Positions 27,059-36,746 of a stretch of DNA of 64,000 bases are shown one piece after another (the stretch's first letter is position 1; each line of letters starts with the position of its first letter). The stretch is from NCBI RefSeq assembly GCF_001741865.1, contig NZ_CP017147.1, forward strand, positions 6,191,001 to 6,255,000. Reading direction: 5' to 3'. The notes beneath the pieces were generated by a model. That model saw only the letters and a list, made by a program, of their open reading frames with translations, was not told the origin of the DNA and made no database searches. This DNA comes from Bosea vaviloviae. GTDB taxonomy: Bacteria > Pseudomonadota > Alphaproteobacteria > Rhizobiales > Beijerinckiaceae. Position numbers and translations under genes: made by a program.

Positions 27059-27931
27059 ATGTTCGCACCAGACATCATCCTCGCAGCCGTGCTGAACGGC
27101 CTGATGACCGGCTCGGTCTATGCGCTGATCGCGCTGGGCCTGACGCTGGTCTATGGCGTGCTGCACATCATCAATTTCGCCCATGGCGCGACGCTGACGG
27201 CGGCTATGTTCGCCGTCTATGTCGCGCACACCGTCTTCAGGCTCGATCCCTACATCGCGCTCTTCATCGTCACGCCGCTGTTCTTCGGGCTGGGCTACGG
27301 CGTGCAGCGCTTCATCATCGGCCCGGCAAGCCATGGCGAAGACCGCAACATCTTGCTGGTGACGCTGGGCCTCTCGATCCTGATCGAGAACGCCATGCTC
27401 GCGATCTTCCGCTCCGATACGCGCTCGATCGACGTGCCCTACGCCTTCTCCTCGATCGATCTCGGCTTCACCTTCCTGGCGCTGCCACGCGTGCTCGCCT
27501 TCGGCGTGGCATTGCTGGTCGCGCTGCTGCTCGGCCTGCTGCTCACCCGCACCGATACCGGCAAGGCGATTCGCGCCGTTGCCCGCGAGAAGACCGGGGC
27601 GGCTTTGGCCGGCATCGACGTCGCCCATATCTACGCCGTCACCTTCGGCCTGGGCGCGGCCTGCGTGGCGATCGCCGCCTGCCTCTTGATGCCGACCTTC
27701 TATGTCACGCCTCGCGCGGGAAACGCCTTCGTGCTGGTCGCCTTCACCATCGTCGTGCTCGGCGGCATGGGCTCGATCCCCGGTGCGCTCCTGGGCGCCC
27801 TCTTCATCGGCGTGGTCGAGAGCCTGTGCGGCTTGTTCTTCGGCGAGAGCCTGGGCCAGATCGGCATCTTCCTGATCTTCATCCTGGTGCTGCTGGTGCG
27901 GCCCACCGGCCTGTTCGGAGCGCGCGCATGA
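27059..27931 (+). CDS. ABC transporter permease, LivH type
   Basis: A 290-residue inner-membrane permease with about eight hydrophobic segments. The start LNGLMTGSVYALIALGLTLVYGVLHIINFAHG contains the family motif GLTLVYGVLHIINFAHG; GKAIRAVAREKTGAALAGID is the ATPase-coupling loop, and VLGGMGSIPGALLGALFIGVVESL closes the protein. Overlaps the next permease gene by four bases (ATGA). Works with LivM, LivG and LivF and the binding protein at 25605. Confidence 0.94.
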   Translation: MFAPDIILAAVLNGLMTGSVYALIALGLTLVYGVLHIINFAHGATLTAAMFAVYVAHTVFRLDPYIALFIVTPLFFGLGYGVQRFIIGPASHGEDRNILLVTLGLSILIENAMLAIFRSDTRSIDVPYAFSSIDLGFTFLALPRVLAFGVALLVALLLGLLLTRTDTGKAIRAVAREKTGAALAGIDVAHIYAVTFGLGAACVAIAACLLMPTFYVTPRAGNAFVLVAFTIVVLGGMGSIPGALLGALFIGVVESLCGLFFGESLGQIGIFLIFILVLLVRPTGLFGARA

Positions 27932-28968
27932 GCAGTTCGCGCGCCTTCGCCCCCGCGCTCGTCCTGCTCCTGCTGGCAGCGCTGATCCCGGTCTTCGTCA
28001 CCGCCAACACGGTGCTGAACTTCATCGTCTTCACGCTGATCATCGCGCTGGCGGCCCAGGGCTGGAATCTGCTCGGCGGGCTCTGCGGCCAATTCTCCTT
28101 CGGCCACGCCGCCTTCTTCGGCAGCGGCGCCTATGCGGCCGCACTCCTGCAGGCGCGCTATGGCGTCAATGCCTGGGCAGCCTTCACCGCCGCCATCGCG
28201 ATCGCGGCGCTGGTCGGCTGGATCATCGGCTATCTCAGCTTCCGCTCGGGGCTGCGCGGCTCCTATTTCGCCCTGGTGACGCTCGCCTTCGCCGAGGTCT
28301 TCCGCATCCTCGCCAATGCCTCGGCCTTCACCGGCGGGGCGGCCGGCACGCTGATCAAGCTCGATATCCGGCCCGAGAACTTCCAGTTCGCCAGCCGCGC
28401 CGCCTTCGTCTGGATCGCGCTCGCGCTCGTCGGCTTTACCTTGCTGCTGACGACGGCAATCACCCGCTCGCGCCTCGGCGCCTGGTTTGCGGCCGTGCGC
28501 GAGAACGAGGACGCGGCGCGCGCCCTCGGCGTCGACACGCTTGCCGTGAAGCTCAAGGCGATCACGCTCTCGGCCGGCATCACCGGCGCGGCCGGCGCGC
28601 TTTATGTGCAATATTACCTCTATCTCGACGCCAGCATCGCCTATGGCTCCTGGATCTCGGTCGAGGCGCTGATCGCCCCGATCATCGGCGGCATCGGCAC
28701 GCCGCTGGGGCCGATCGTCGGCGCGGTGACGCTGCATGGCCTGGGCGAACTGACGAAACTCTTCGCCGGCGGCATCCCCGGCATCGATCTCGTGATCTAT
28801 GGCGCGCTGCTGGTCGCCGCGATCGCCTTCGCGCCCGACGGCATGATGGGGCTGCTGAAGCGATTGGGCCGCAGCCAGGTCACGCCCGAGACGTCCACGC
28901 CCAAAACGACCGCGTCCAAGACGACCGACGCCAAGATGACCGTCACCAAGACGGAAGGAGCCGCCTGA
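27928..28968 (+). CDS. ABC transporter permease, LivM type
   Basis: A 346-residue permease. Homology runs from the ATG at 27928 (ALIPVFVTANTVLNFIVFTLI), so the long open frame upstream is non-coding. GWNLLGGLCGQFSFGHAAFFG and VRENEDAARALGVDT are family motifs. The C-terminus has an unusual low-complexity tail after KRLGRSQ, rich in Thr/Lys/Ser (TPETSTPKTTASKTTDAK), built from a degenerate repeat of codons for T, K and S. The tail is not expected in the family and may be a recent expansion. Stop overlaps the livG start by one base (TGATG). Confidence 0.93.
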   Translation: MSSSRAFAPALVLLLLAALIPVFVTANTVLNFIVFTLIIALAAQGWNLLGGLCGQFSFGHAAFFGSGAYAAALLQARYGVNAWAAFTAAIAIAALVGWIIGYLSFRSGLRGSYFALVTLAFAEVFRILANASAFTGGAAGTLIKLDIRPENFQFASRAAFVWIALALVGFTLLLTTAITRSRLGAWFAAVRENEDAARALGVDTLAVKLKAITLSAGITGAAGALYVQYYLYLDASIAYGSWISVEALIAPIIGGIGTPLGPIVGAVTLHGLGELTKLFAGGIPGIDLVIYGALLVAAIAFAPDGMMGLLKRLGRSQVTPETSTPKTTASKTTDAKMTVTKTEGAA

Positions 28969-29715
28969 TGCTCGCCGTCGAGACCATTACCAAGCGCTTC
29001 GGCGGGCTCGTCGCGGTCAATGCCGCAAGCCTCAAGGTCGCTGCCGGCTCGATCACCGGGCTGATCGGCCCCAACGGCGCCGGCAAGACCACCCTGTTTG
29101 CCGTCATCGCCGGCTTCGAGAAGGCCAGCGAAGGCCGCATTCTCTTCGCAGGCCAGGACATCACGGCGCAGCCCGCGCATCTGCGGGCCCAGGCCGGCAT
29201 CGCCCGCACCTTCCAGATCGTCCAGCCTTTTGCGGGCCTCAGCGTTGTCGAGAACATCGCCGTCGGTGCCTATCTGCGTCATTCCGGCCGGGCCGAAGCG
29301 CAGGCCAGAGCGCGCGAGGTCGCAAGCCTCGTCGGTCTCGGCGCCATGCTCGACCAGCCGGCCTCCTCGCTCACGGTCTCCGGCCGCAAACGGCTCGAAC
29401 TGGCGCGCGCGCTGGCGACGGAACCCAAGCTTCTGCTGCTCGACGAGGTGCTGGCCGGGCTCAACCCATCGGAAATCCGCGACATGATCCCGGTCATCCG
29501 CCAGATCCGCGACCGGGGCATCACCATCCTGATGGTCGAGCATGTCATGCAGGCCGTGATGAGCCTGTGCGAGGACATCCATGTGCTGGCTCAGGGCCGC
29601 ATCATCGCGCAGGGAACGCCGAGCGAGATCGCCACCAATCCGGCCGTGATCGAAGCTTATCTCGGCCAGGGCGCAGCCAAGCGGCTGCAGGGGTCGGCAG
29701 GCATGGGAGCAGACC

Positions 29716-29723
<8 letters not shown>
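28968..29723 (+). CDS. ABC transporter ATP-binding protein, LivG type
   Basis: A 251-residue ATPase. Walker A GPNGAGKTTLFAVI, the Q-loop region ARTFQIVQPFAGLSV, signature-type LTVSGRKRLELARAL (SGRKR in place of SGGQ), Walker B LLLLDEVLAGLNP and switch histidine MVEHVMQAV. The LivG class with its C-terminal GTPSEIATNPAVIEAYLG segment is clear. The signature SGRKR is typical of some LivG proteins of this subgroup, so it should still be active. Overlaps livF by eight bases. Energises import. Confidence 0.94.
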
Positions 29724-30417
<694 letters not shown>

Positions 30418-30424
30418 GGCCGTC

Positions 30425-31867
30425 ATGAACGCAAACGCCGCCGTCAGCGCCCAGCCCCGCGCCGAACCCGTGATGCAGCGCCCCTCTACGCCGGGCTGGC
30501 TCAGCGAGCTCGCCGCCTTCTGCGCCGATCTGCGCTTCGAGCACCTGCCGCCCGAGGTCGTTTCGCGCACCGTTCAGGTCATCGCCGACTCGGCCGCCGC
30601 CATCGCCGCCGGCGCGCAGGAGTCGGAGACGATCGCGCTCTCCAACCGGCTCGCCCCCTCCGACGACGTCTCGGGCGCCGCCATCATCGGCAGCGGCCGC
30701 AAGGCGACGCCGAGTCTCGCCGCTTTCCTGAACGGCACGGCCGGCACGATGTTGGAGCTCGACGAGGGCAACCAGTTCGCCCGCGGCCATCCCGGCATCC
30801 ATGTCGTACCCGCCGTGCTCGCAGCGGCCGTCCAGGCCAAGGCCAGCGGCAAGGACGTGATCACCGCGATCGCGCTCGGCTACGAGATCGGCGCGCGCAT
30901 CGGCATCGCCTCGAAACTGCGCATCACCATGCATCCGCACGGCACCTGGGGCACGGTCGGGGCCGCCGTCGCCATCGCCTGGCTGCACAAGCGCGATGCC
31001 GCCGCGATGATCGAGACGATCAACGTCGCCTCCTCGCTCGGCCTCACGACCAGCCGCCGGACGATGCTGGAGGGCGGCACGGTCCGCAACACATTCGCGG
31101 GCTTCTCCAACCAGATCGGCCTGATGGTCGATGGCCTGGTCGCCTCGGGCTTCACCGGCGAGGCCGACGGCTTGGGCACCGTCTATGGCTCGGTCATCGC
31201 CGATCATTGGCAGCCTGACGTGATGGTCGAGGCGCTGGGGCAGCGCTGGGAGATCGCGCGCAATTATTTCAAGCGCCACGCCTGCTGCCGCTACAATCAC
31301 GGCGCGCTCGATGCGCTCAGCCGGATCGTGGCCAGCGAAGGCGGCCGCATCGCCCCGGAGCAGATCGCCCGCATCGATGTCGGCACCTATATCTGGGCGG
31401 CGCAGCTCGCCGGCCAGGAGCCGCACAACATGCTGGCGGCGAAGTTCTCGCTGCCCTTCTCGATCGCGACCACGATCGTTCACGGTGCGGCGACCGTCGA
31501 GGCCTTCCGCGAACCGGCGCGGCTCGAACCCGGCACCCGCGACCTCACCCGCCGCGTCTTCGTCCGCGAGGACGAGGCCGCGACCGCCAAGCTGCCGGCG
31601 CTACGGCCCGCCAAGGTCACGATCACGTTGATTGACGGTCGCGTGCTGGAAGCGGAAGCGCTGACCAACCGCGGCGACACCGAGGATCCTTATAGCGCAG
31701 CCGAGATTCGCGAGAAATTCTTCGATCTCACCGGACCGGTCTGGGGAGAGGCTCATGCCGCCGCGATCCTCGCCCAAATCGACGCCCTGCCGCAGGCCGG
31801 GACACTCGACACGCTGAACGCCCTGCTCGCAGCCGCGCCCGCTACCCCGAACGGACAGCAATCATGA
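30425..31867 (+). CDS. MmgE/PrpD-family dehydratase
   Basis: A 480-residue member of the MmgE/PrpD (2-methylcitrate dehydratase / cis-aconitate decarboxylase) fold. Core motifs: SAAAIAAGAQES, FLNGTAGTMLELDEGNQFARGHPG (the D-E-G histidine-containing active-site loop is the key part), MHPHGTWGTVGAAVA, FKRHACCRYNHGALDAL and AAKFSLPFSIATTI. Family enzymes dehydrate a 2-hydroxy-tricarboxylate or decarboxylate cis-aconitate. It starts right after livF and overlaps the lyase gene by four bases (ATGA), so it is part of the catabolic operon. Substrate not known. Confidence 0.88.
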   Translation: MNANAAVSAQPRAEPVMQRPSTPGWLSELAAFCADLRFEHLPPEVVSRTVQVIADSAAAIAAGAQESETIALSNRLAPSDDVSGAAIIGSGRKATPSLAAFLNGTAGTMLELDEGNQFARGHPGIHVVPAVLAAAVQAKASGKDVITAIALGYEIGARIGIASKLRITMHPHGTWGTVGAAVAIAWLHKRDAAAMIETINVASSLGLTTSRRTMLEGGTVRNTFAGFSNQIGLMVDGLVASGFTGEADGLGTVYGSVIADHWQPDVMVEALGQRWEIARNYFKRHACCRYNHGALDALSRIVASEGGRIAPEQIARIDVGTYIWAAQLAGQEPHNMLAAKFSLPFSIATTIVHGAATVEAFREPARLEPGTRDLTRRVFVREDEAATAKLPALRPAKVTITLIDGRVLEAEALTNRGDTEDPYSAAEIREKFFDLTGPVWGEAHAAAILAQIDALPQAGTLDTLNALLAAAPATPNGQQS

Positions 31868-32766
31868 CCCTTTCCCTGAAGGCACGCTTCGCTCAGGCGG
31901 AGATCGTGCTGGCGCCGGGCGTCTATGACGCGCTCACCGCCTCGCTCGGCGAGGCGGCCGGCTTCGAGGCGCTCTACGTCTCCGGCGCCTCGATCGCCTA
32001 TACCCGCCTCGGCCGCCCTGATATCGGCCTGGTCTCGATGGCGGAGGTTGCCGACACCATCACCATGATCCGCGACCGCATCGCGACGCCGCTGATCGTC
32101 GATGCCGATACCGGCTATGGCAATGCGCTCAACATGCAGCGCACCATGCGCCTGTTCGAGCGCGCCGGCGCCAATGCCCTGCAGATCGAGGACCAGAGCT
32201 TTCCCAAGCGCTGCGGCCATCTCGCCGACAAGAGCGTGATCCCGGCCGCCGAGATGGTCGGCAAGATCAAGGCTGCCGTCGATGCCCGCGCCTCGCAGGA
32301 GACGCTGATCATCGCCCGCACCGACGCTATCGCCGTGGAGGGCTTCGAATCCGCGCTCGAACGCGCTCATCTCTATGCGCAGGCCGGCGCGGACATGCTC
32401 TTCGTCGAGGCGCCGGGTTCCGCCGACGAGCTTGGCCGTGTTACCGCCGAGCTGACGGGCCTGGCTCCGCTGATGGCCAATATGGTCGAGGGCGGGCGCA
32501 CGCCGATCAAATCGGCAAAGGAGTTGGAGGCACTCGGTTTCTCGCTCGTCATCTTCCCCGGCGGCATCGTCCGGGCGCTCGCCCGCGCCGCCCAGGATTT
32601 CTACGGCACGCTGAAGCGCGACGGCTCGACCGACGCCTTCCGCAACCAGATGTTCGATTTCGACCAGCTCAACGCCGTGATCGGCACGCCGCAGATGATC
32701 GCGGCCGGCCGGAGCTATGAAGCCGAGCAGATCATCGCGGCGGCCGAAAAGAGCAGGCAGGCATGA
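31864..32766 (+). CDS. Isocitrate lyase/PEP mutase-family lyase (PrpB/dimethylmalate-lyase-like)
   Basis: A 300-residue member of the ICL/PEPM superfamily. Motifs: SGASIAYTRLGRPDIGL, LIVDADTGYGN (metal-binding aspartates, D80 and D82), QIEDQSFPKRCGH with the catalytic Cys117 of true lyases, and RTDAIAVEGFESALERA. The KRCGH box is present in methylisocitrate lyase and dimethylmalate lyase and is missing from oxaloacetate decarboxylases and phosphonopyruvate hydrolases, so C-C cleavage of a 2-hydroxy-3-substituted diacid is likely. Length fits PrpB (about 295). Start overlaps MmgE/PrpD stop. It would follow hydration by the LeuCD-like enzyme (inference). Confidence 0.88.
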   Translation: MTLSLKARFAQAEIVLAPGVYDALTASLGEAAGFEALYVSGASIAYTRLGRPDIGLVSMAEVADTITMIRDRIATPLIVDADTGYGNALNMQRTMRLFERAGANALQIEDQSFPKRCGHLADKSVIPAAEMVGKIKAAVDARASQETLIIARTDAIAVEGFESALERAHLYAQAGADMLFVEAPGSADELGRVTAELTGLAPLMANMVEGGRTPIKSAKELEALGFSLVIFPGGIVRALARAAQDFYGTLKRDGSTDAFRNQMFDFDQLNAVIGTPQMIAAGRSYEAEQIIAAAEKSRQA

Positions 32767-34448
32767 CCATGACGCTCGATCCCGTCACGCTCGCCGTGCT
32801 GAAGGGCCGGCTGGAGCAGATCGCCAACGAGATGGACGCGACGCTCTACCGCTCCGCTTTCAACCCGATCATCGCCGAGGCGCATGACGCCTGCCACGGC
32901 CTCTACCACGCCACCACCGGCGCGACCCTGGTGCAGGGTACCTCGGGCCTGCCGATCTTCGTCGGCGCCATGGCCTTTGCGGTGAAGGCAGTGATCGACA
33001 GGGTCGAGGCCGGCGCCATCAACGACCCCGGCGACACCTGGCTCTTCAACGACCCCTATGAGGGCGGCACGCATCTCAACGACATGCGCCTGGTGCGGCC
33101 GATCTTCCGCGACGGCAAACTGTTCTGCTGGCTGGCCTCGGTCGGCCACTGGCTCGATGTCGGCGGCAATGTGCCCGGCAATTTCAACGCGAAGGCGACG
33201 GAAAGCTTTCAGGAGGGCTTCCGCATCCCGCCGGTGAAGCTCGTGCGCAGGTACGAATTCCAGCACGACATCGTCGAGATCCTGAATGCCAATTCGCGCC
33301 TGCCGCAATCGAACTGGGGCGATCTCAACGGCCAGTTGAACGCGCTCGATCTCGGCGAGCAGCGCCTCGACGCGCTCTTGGCGGACTACGGCGTCGCCAC
33401 CGTCGATGCCGCGCTCGACGCCTTCAGCGCCCGCGCCGAGGCGCTGATGCGCGCCGAGATCGCAGCCCTCCCGGATGGCCGCTATTCCTTCGACGATTTC
33501 CTCGACAATGACGGCATCACCGACACCCCGCTCAGGATCGCGCTCGACCTGACGATCGCGGGCGATCTGATGACGCTCGATTTCTCGCGCTCGGCCCCGC
33601 CATGCCAGGGCCCACTCAACATCGCCTATTCCACCGCGGTCGCCTGCTGCTATGTTGCGCTGAAGCACATTTTTCCGCATGTCCCGGCCAATGCCGGCGT
33701 GCTGAAGCCGATCAGCTTCATCATCCCCGACAGCACCCTGCTCGGCGTCAAGGCACCCAAGCCCGTCGGCGGCTATACCGAGACGATCCTGCGCGTCATC
33801 GACACCGTCTTCGGCGTCTTCGCCCAGATCGCGCCCGAGCGCGCCAATGGCTCGCCCTACGCCACGATCAACGCGCTCTCGCTGGCTGGCCATCGCGACG
33901 ACGGCTCGCGCTTCGTGATGTTCTCCTTCTTCGGCGGGGGCTTGGGCGGCAATCCCGAAGGCGACGGCCTCAACCACGGCAATAATCCGATCTCGACCGC
34001 GACGATCCCGCCGGCCGAAATCCTCGAAGCCGCCTATCCCGTGATGTTCACGCAATGGGCGCTGCGGCCCGATTCCGGCGGAGCCGGCCGTCATCGCGGC
34101 GGCTGCGGCGCGATCTACGAGATCGAGGCGCTGGCGCAGTCGGGCGCGGATGTCTTCCTGCTCGGCGAGCGCGGCAAATTCCCGCCCTTCGGCGTCGCCG
34201 GGGGCGGCCCGGCCGCGATGAACCGCTTCGTCTATGACGGCCCGGACGGCCCGACATCGCCGCCACTCGTCACCAAGATCACTGACATCCACATCGCCAA
34301 GGGCCAGCGCGTCCGGCTCGAAAGCCCCGGCGGCGGCGGCTATGGCCACCCAAGGGAGCGCGATGCGGCCGCAGTGCGGCGCGATGTGGCGAACGGATAT
34401 GTGAGCGCGGAAGCCGCGCAGGCGCAATACGGTGTCGACGCGTCATGA
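32763..34448 (+). CDS. Hydantoinase B/oxoprolinase-family subunit (HyuB-like)
   Basis: A 561-residue HyuB-like subunit. It begins DPVTLAVLKGRLEQIANEMDATLYRSAFNPII and contains NDPYEGGTHLNDMRLVRPIF, SAPPCQGPLNIAYSTAV, the GGYTETILRVIDTVFGVFAQ segment (only the first part diagnostic) and the terminal ESPGGGGYGHPRERD, all family marks. Members pair with HyuA to hydrolyse or carboxylate cyclic amides, lactams or ketones at the cost of ATP. ATG overlaps the lyase stop by four bases. A family A repeat follows before hyuA, so the two subunits are not translationally coupled here. Confidence 0.92.
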   Translation: MTMTLDPVTLAVLKGRLEQIANEMDATLYRSAFNPIIAEAHDACHGLYHATTGATLVQGTSGLPIFVGAMAFAVKAVIDRVEAGAINDPGDTWLFNDPYEGGTHLNDMRLVRPIFRDGKLFCWLASVGHWLDVGGNVPGNFNAKATESFQEGFRIPPVKLVRRYEFQHDIVEILNANSRLPQSNWGDLNGQLNALDLGEQRLDALLADYGVATVDAALDAFSARAEALMRAEIAALPDGRYSFDDFLDNDGITDTPLRIALDLTIAGDLMTLDFSRSAPPCQGPLNIAYSTAVACCYVALKHIFPHVPANAGVLKPISFIIPDSTLLGVKAPKPVGGYTETILRVIDTVFGVFAQIAPERANGSPYATINALSLAGHRDDGSRFVMFSFFGGGLGGNPEGDGLNHGNNPISTATIPPAEILEAAYPVMFTQWALRPDSGGAGRHRGGCGAIYEIEALAQSGADVFLLGERGKFPPFGVAGGGPAAMNRFVYDGPDGPTSPPLVTKITDIHIAKGQRVRLESPGGGGYGHPRERDAAAVRRDVANGYVSAEAAQAQYGVDAS

Positions 34449-34539
34449 CCGTCATTGCGAGGAGCGAAGCGACGAAGCAATCCAGGAGGACGTGGAGCAC
34501 TGCCACCCCTGGATTGCTTCGCTTCGCTCGCAATGACGG
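34449..34539. repeat. Palindromic repeat family A, copy 3
   Basis: CCGTCATTGCGAGGAGCGAA at the left and TTCGCTCGCAATGACGG at the right with inner arms AAGCAATCCAGG / CCTGGATTGCTT. It starts immediately after the hyuB stop and lies within the operon. Confidence 0.92.
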
Positions 34540-34572
34540 CCGGCGGATCCTGTATATTCTGGAACCAAAATC

Positions 34573-36630
34573 ATGATTCCCTCCCCCAAGGCCGTCGTCG
34601 GCGTCGATGTCGGCGGCACCTTCACCGACCTGTTCTGGTTCGACGAGGCGGAAAAGCGCTTCCGCGTCGCGAAAGTTCCGTCGCAGCGTGGCGATGAGGC
34701 CCAGGGCTTCATCGCCGGCCTGACGACATTCGGACCCGTCGCCGGCCTCGCCTCGATCGTCCACGGCACCACGGTCGGCACCAACGCCCTGCTCGAGCGC
34801 AAGGGCGCCAAGGTCGGCGTCATCACCACGCCGGGCTTCCGCGACGCATTGGAGATGCGCCGCCGCGACCGCCGCCAGACCTGGGGGCTGTGGGGCGATT
34901 TCACGCCCGTAGCCAGCCGCGAGAACCGGCTGGAGGTGCCCGAGCGGACGCTTGCCGACGGCACGATCCGCACCCCCGTCGATCTCGATGCCGTGCGCGA
35001 GGCCGCCAAGACGCTTGCGAGCCAGGGCTGCGAGGCGCTGGCGATCATCTTCATCAACGCCTACGCCAACCCCGCCAATGAGCGCGCTGCGCTGGAAGCG
35101 GCCCGCGCGGTCTGGCCGAACGAGCACCTCGCCTGCTCCAGCGCGATCCTGCCCGAGATCCGCGAATTCGAACGCGCCTCGACGACCGCGCTCAATGCCA
35201 CGCTCCAGCCTTTGGTCGGCTCCTATCTTGGAAGGCTGGAGGATGCGCTGGCCAAGGATGGTTTCACCGGCCGCTTCCACATCGTCCAGAGCAATGGCGG
35301 CGTGATGTCGACGGCCACCGCCCGCAAGCTCCCCATCCGCACCGCCCTGTCGGGCCCTGCCGCGGGGGTCATCGCCGCCGCTGCGATCGCCCGCGCCGCC
35401 GGCTTTCCCGATGTCATCACCGGCGATCTCGGCGGCACCTCCTTCGACGTCTCGCTGATCGCAGGCGGAGAAGCGGCGCTCGCCGCCCAGAGCACGATCG
35501 ATTTCGGCATGGTGATCCGCACGCCGATGATCGAGATCACCACCATCGGCGCCGGCGGCGGTTCGATCGCCCGCGTCGATGCCGGCGGCCTGCTCGAAGT
35601 GGGGCCGGAAAGTGCGGGCTCGCGCCCCGGCCCGGTCTGCTATGGCGGGGGCAATGACCGCCCGACCCTGACCGACGCCAATCTCGTGCTCGGCCGCATC
35701 GACGGCTCGAAACCGCTCGGCACCTTGCAGAGCCTGGATGTCGAGGCCGCGCGTGAGGCGATCCGCCTCAAGATCGCAGAGCCGCTTGGGCTCGACGTGA
35801 TGACGGCGGCGGAGGCGATCGTGAAGATCGCGAATGCCCGCATGGCCGGCGCGATCCGGCTGGTCTCGATCGAGCGCGGCCATGATCCGGCAAAGTTCCT
35901 GGCCATGCCCTTCGGCGGCGGCGGCGCACTCCATGCCGGCGCGCTGATCAAGGAGGTCGGCCTGCGCGGCGCGCTGGTGCCACGCTTCCCGGGCGTCACC
36001 TCGGCGCTCGGCTGCGTCATCGCCGATATCCGCCATGACGGCGTGCAGACGGTGAATTTGATGCTCGACGGTCTCGACGCCGCCGCCCTCGACGCCCGCA
36101 TGGTCGAGGCCGGCGCAGAAGCCCATGCAATCGTCAGCGATGCCGGTTTGAGCGTCGAGCGCATCGACGTGCTCTATGAACTCGACATGCATTATCTCGG
36201 GCAGACCCATACGGTCGCAGTGCCCCTGCCGGTGACGCTTACCGACGGGCGCACCGGCGTGACCAGCACCATAATCGGCGAGGCCTTCGACAAGGCCTAT
36301 GGCGCTGCCTTCAGCCGCCTCTTGCCCGGTATCCCGGTTCGCATCGTCACGCTGCGCACGGCCGCGATCGGCCGCCGCCCCGCCTTCGACCTGACGGCGC
36401 TGGCCCCCGCCGCCGGTGCAACGTTGGAGGCAGCGCGGCGCGGCTCGCGCCAGGTCTATCTCGAGGGCCAGTGGCGCGAGACGGCGATCTGGTCGCGGCT
36501 CGATCTGCCGGTCGGCGCCAGGATCGAGGGGCCGGCGATGCTTGAGCAATCCGACGCCACGATCCTGCTCGATCCCGGCCTGACGGCGGAGGTCGACGCG
36601 CTGGGCAATCTCGTGATCCTCAGGAGCTGA
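34573..36630 (+). CDS. Hydantoinase A/oxoprolinase-family ATPase subunit (HyuA-like)
   Basis: A 685-residue ASKHA-type ATPase subunit. It has VVGVDVGGTFTDLFWFDEAE (phosphate loop), VHGTTVGTNALLERKGAKVG, GDLGGTSFDVSLIAGGE, ITTIGAGGGSIARVDAGGLL and SAGSRPGPVCYGGG, which together form the nucleotide-binding and domain signatures. The C-terminal domain continues to LDPGLTAEVDALGNLVIL. It works with the HyuB-like subunit upstream. N-methylhydantoinase, 5-oxoprolinase and acetone/acetophenone carboxylases share this fold, so the reaction may be ATP-driven ring opening or carboxylation. Confidence 0.92.
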   Translation: MIPSPKAVVGVDVGGTFTDLFWFDEAEKRFRVAKVPSQRGDEAQGFIAGLTTFGPVAGLASIVHGTTVGTNALLERKGAKVGVITTPGFRDALEMRRRDRRQTWGLWGDFTPVASRENRLEVPERTLADGTIRTPVDLDAVREAAKTLASQGCEALAIIFINAYANPANERAALEAARAVWPNEHLACSSAILPEIREFERASTTALNATLQPLVGSYLGRLEDALAKDGFTGRFHIVQSNGGVMSTATARKLPIRTALSGPAAGVIAAAAIARAAGFPDVITGDLGGTSFDVSLIAGGEAALAAQSTIDFGMVIRTPMIEITTIGAGGGSIARVDAGGLLEVGPESAGSRPGPVCYGGGNDRPTLTDANLVLGRIDGSKPLGTLQSLDVEAAREAIRLKIAEPLGLDVMTAAEAIVKIANARMAGAIRLVSIERGHDPAKFLAMPFGGGGALHAGALIKEVGLRGALVPRFPGVTSALGCVIADIRHDGVQTVNLMLDGLDAAALDARMVEAGAEAHAIVSDAGLSVERIDVLYELDMHYLGQTHTVAVPLPVTLTDGRTGVTSTIIGEAFDKAYGAAFSRLLPGIPVRIVTLRTAAIGRRPAFDLTALAPAAGATLEAARRGSRQVYLEGQWRETAIWSRLDLPVGARIEGPAMLEQSDATILLDPGLTAEVDALGNLVILRS

Positions 36631-36644
36631 GCCATGACCCTTCA

Positions 36645-36733
36645 CGTCATTGCGAGGAGCGCAGCGACGAAGCAATCCAGGAGCGGCAGAGCCCTACGCC
36701 CTCCTGGATTGCTTCGCTTCGCAGGGAATGACG
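36645..36733. repeat. Palindromic repeat family A, copy 4
   Basis: CGTCATTGCGAGGAGCGCAG with inner AAGCAATCCAGGAG, then CTCCTGGATTGCTTCGCTTC and AATGACG. It occupies the gap between hyuA and the isochorismatase-family gene. Confidence 0.88.
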
Positions 36734-36746
36734 AGGGGTCGGCGAC

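Noticed and set aside
26947..27927. Long N-terminal extension of the livM frame
   Set aside because: It is livH read in another frame plus repeat DNA. Homology and the ATGA overlap place the start at 27928.
34279..36675. 798-codon open frame antisense to hyuA
   Set aside because: Same reason: the sense strand carries a complete HyuA with clear motifs; the antisense product has none.
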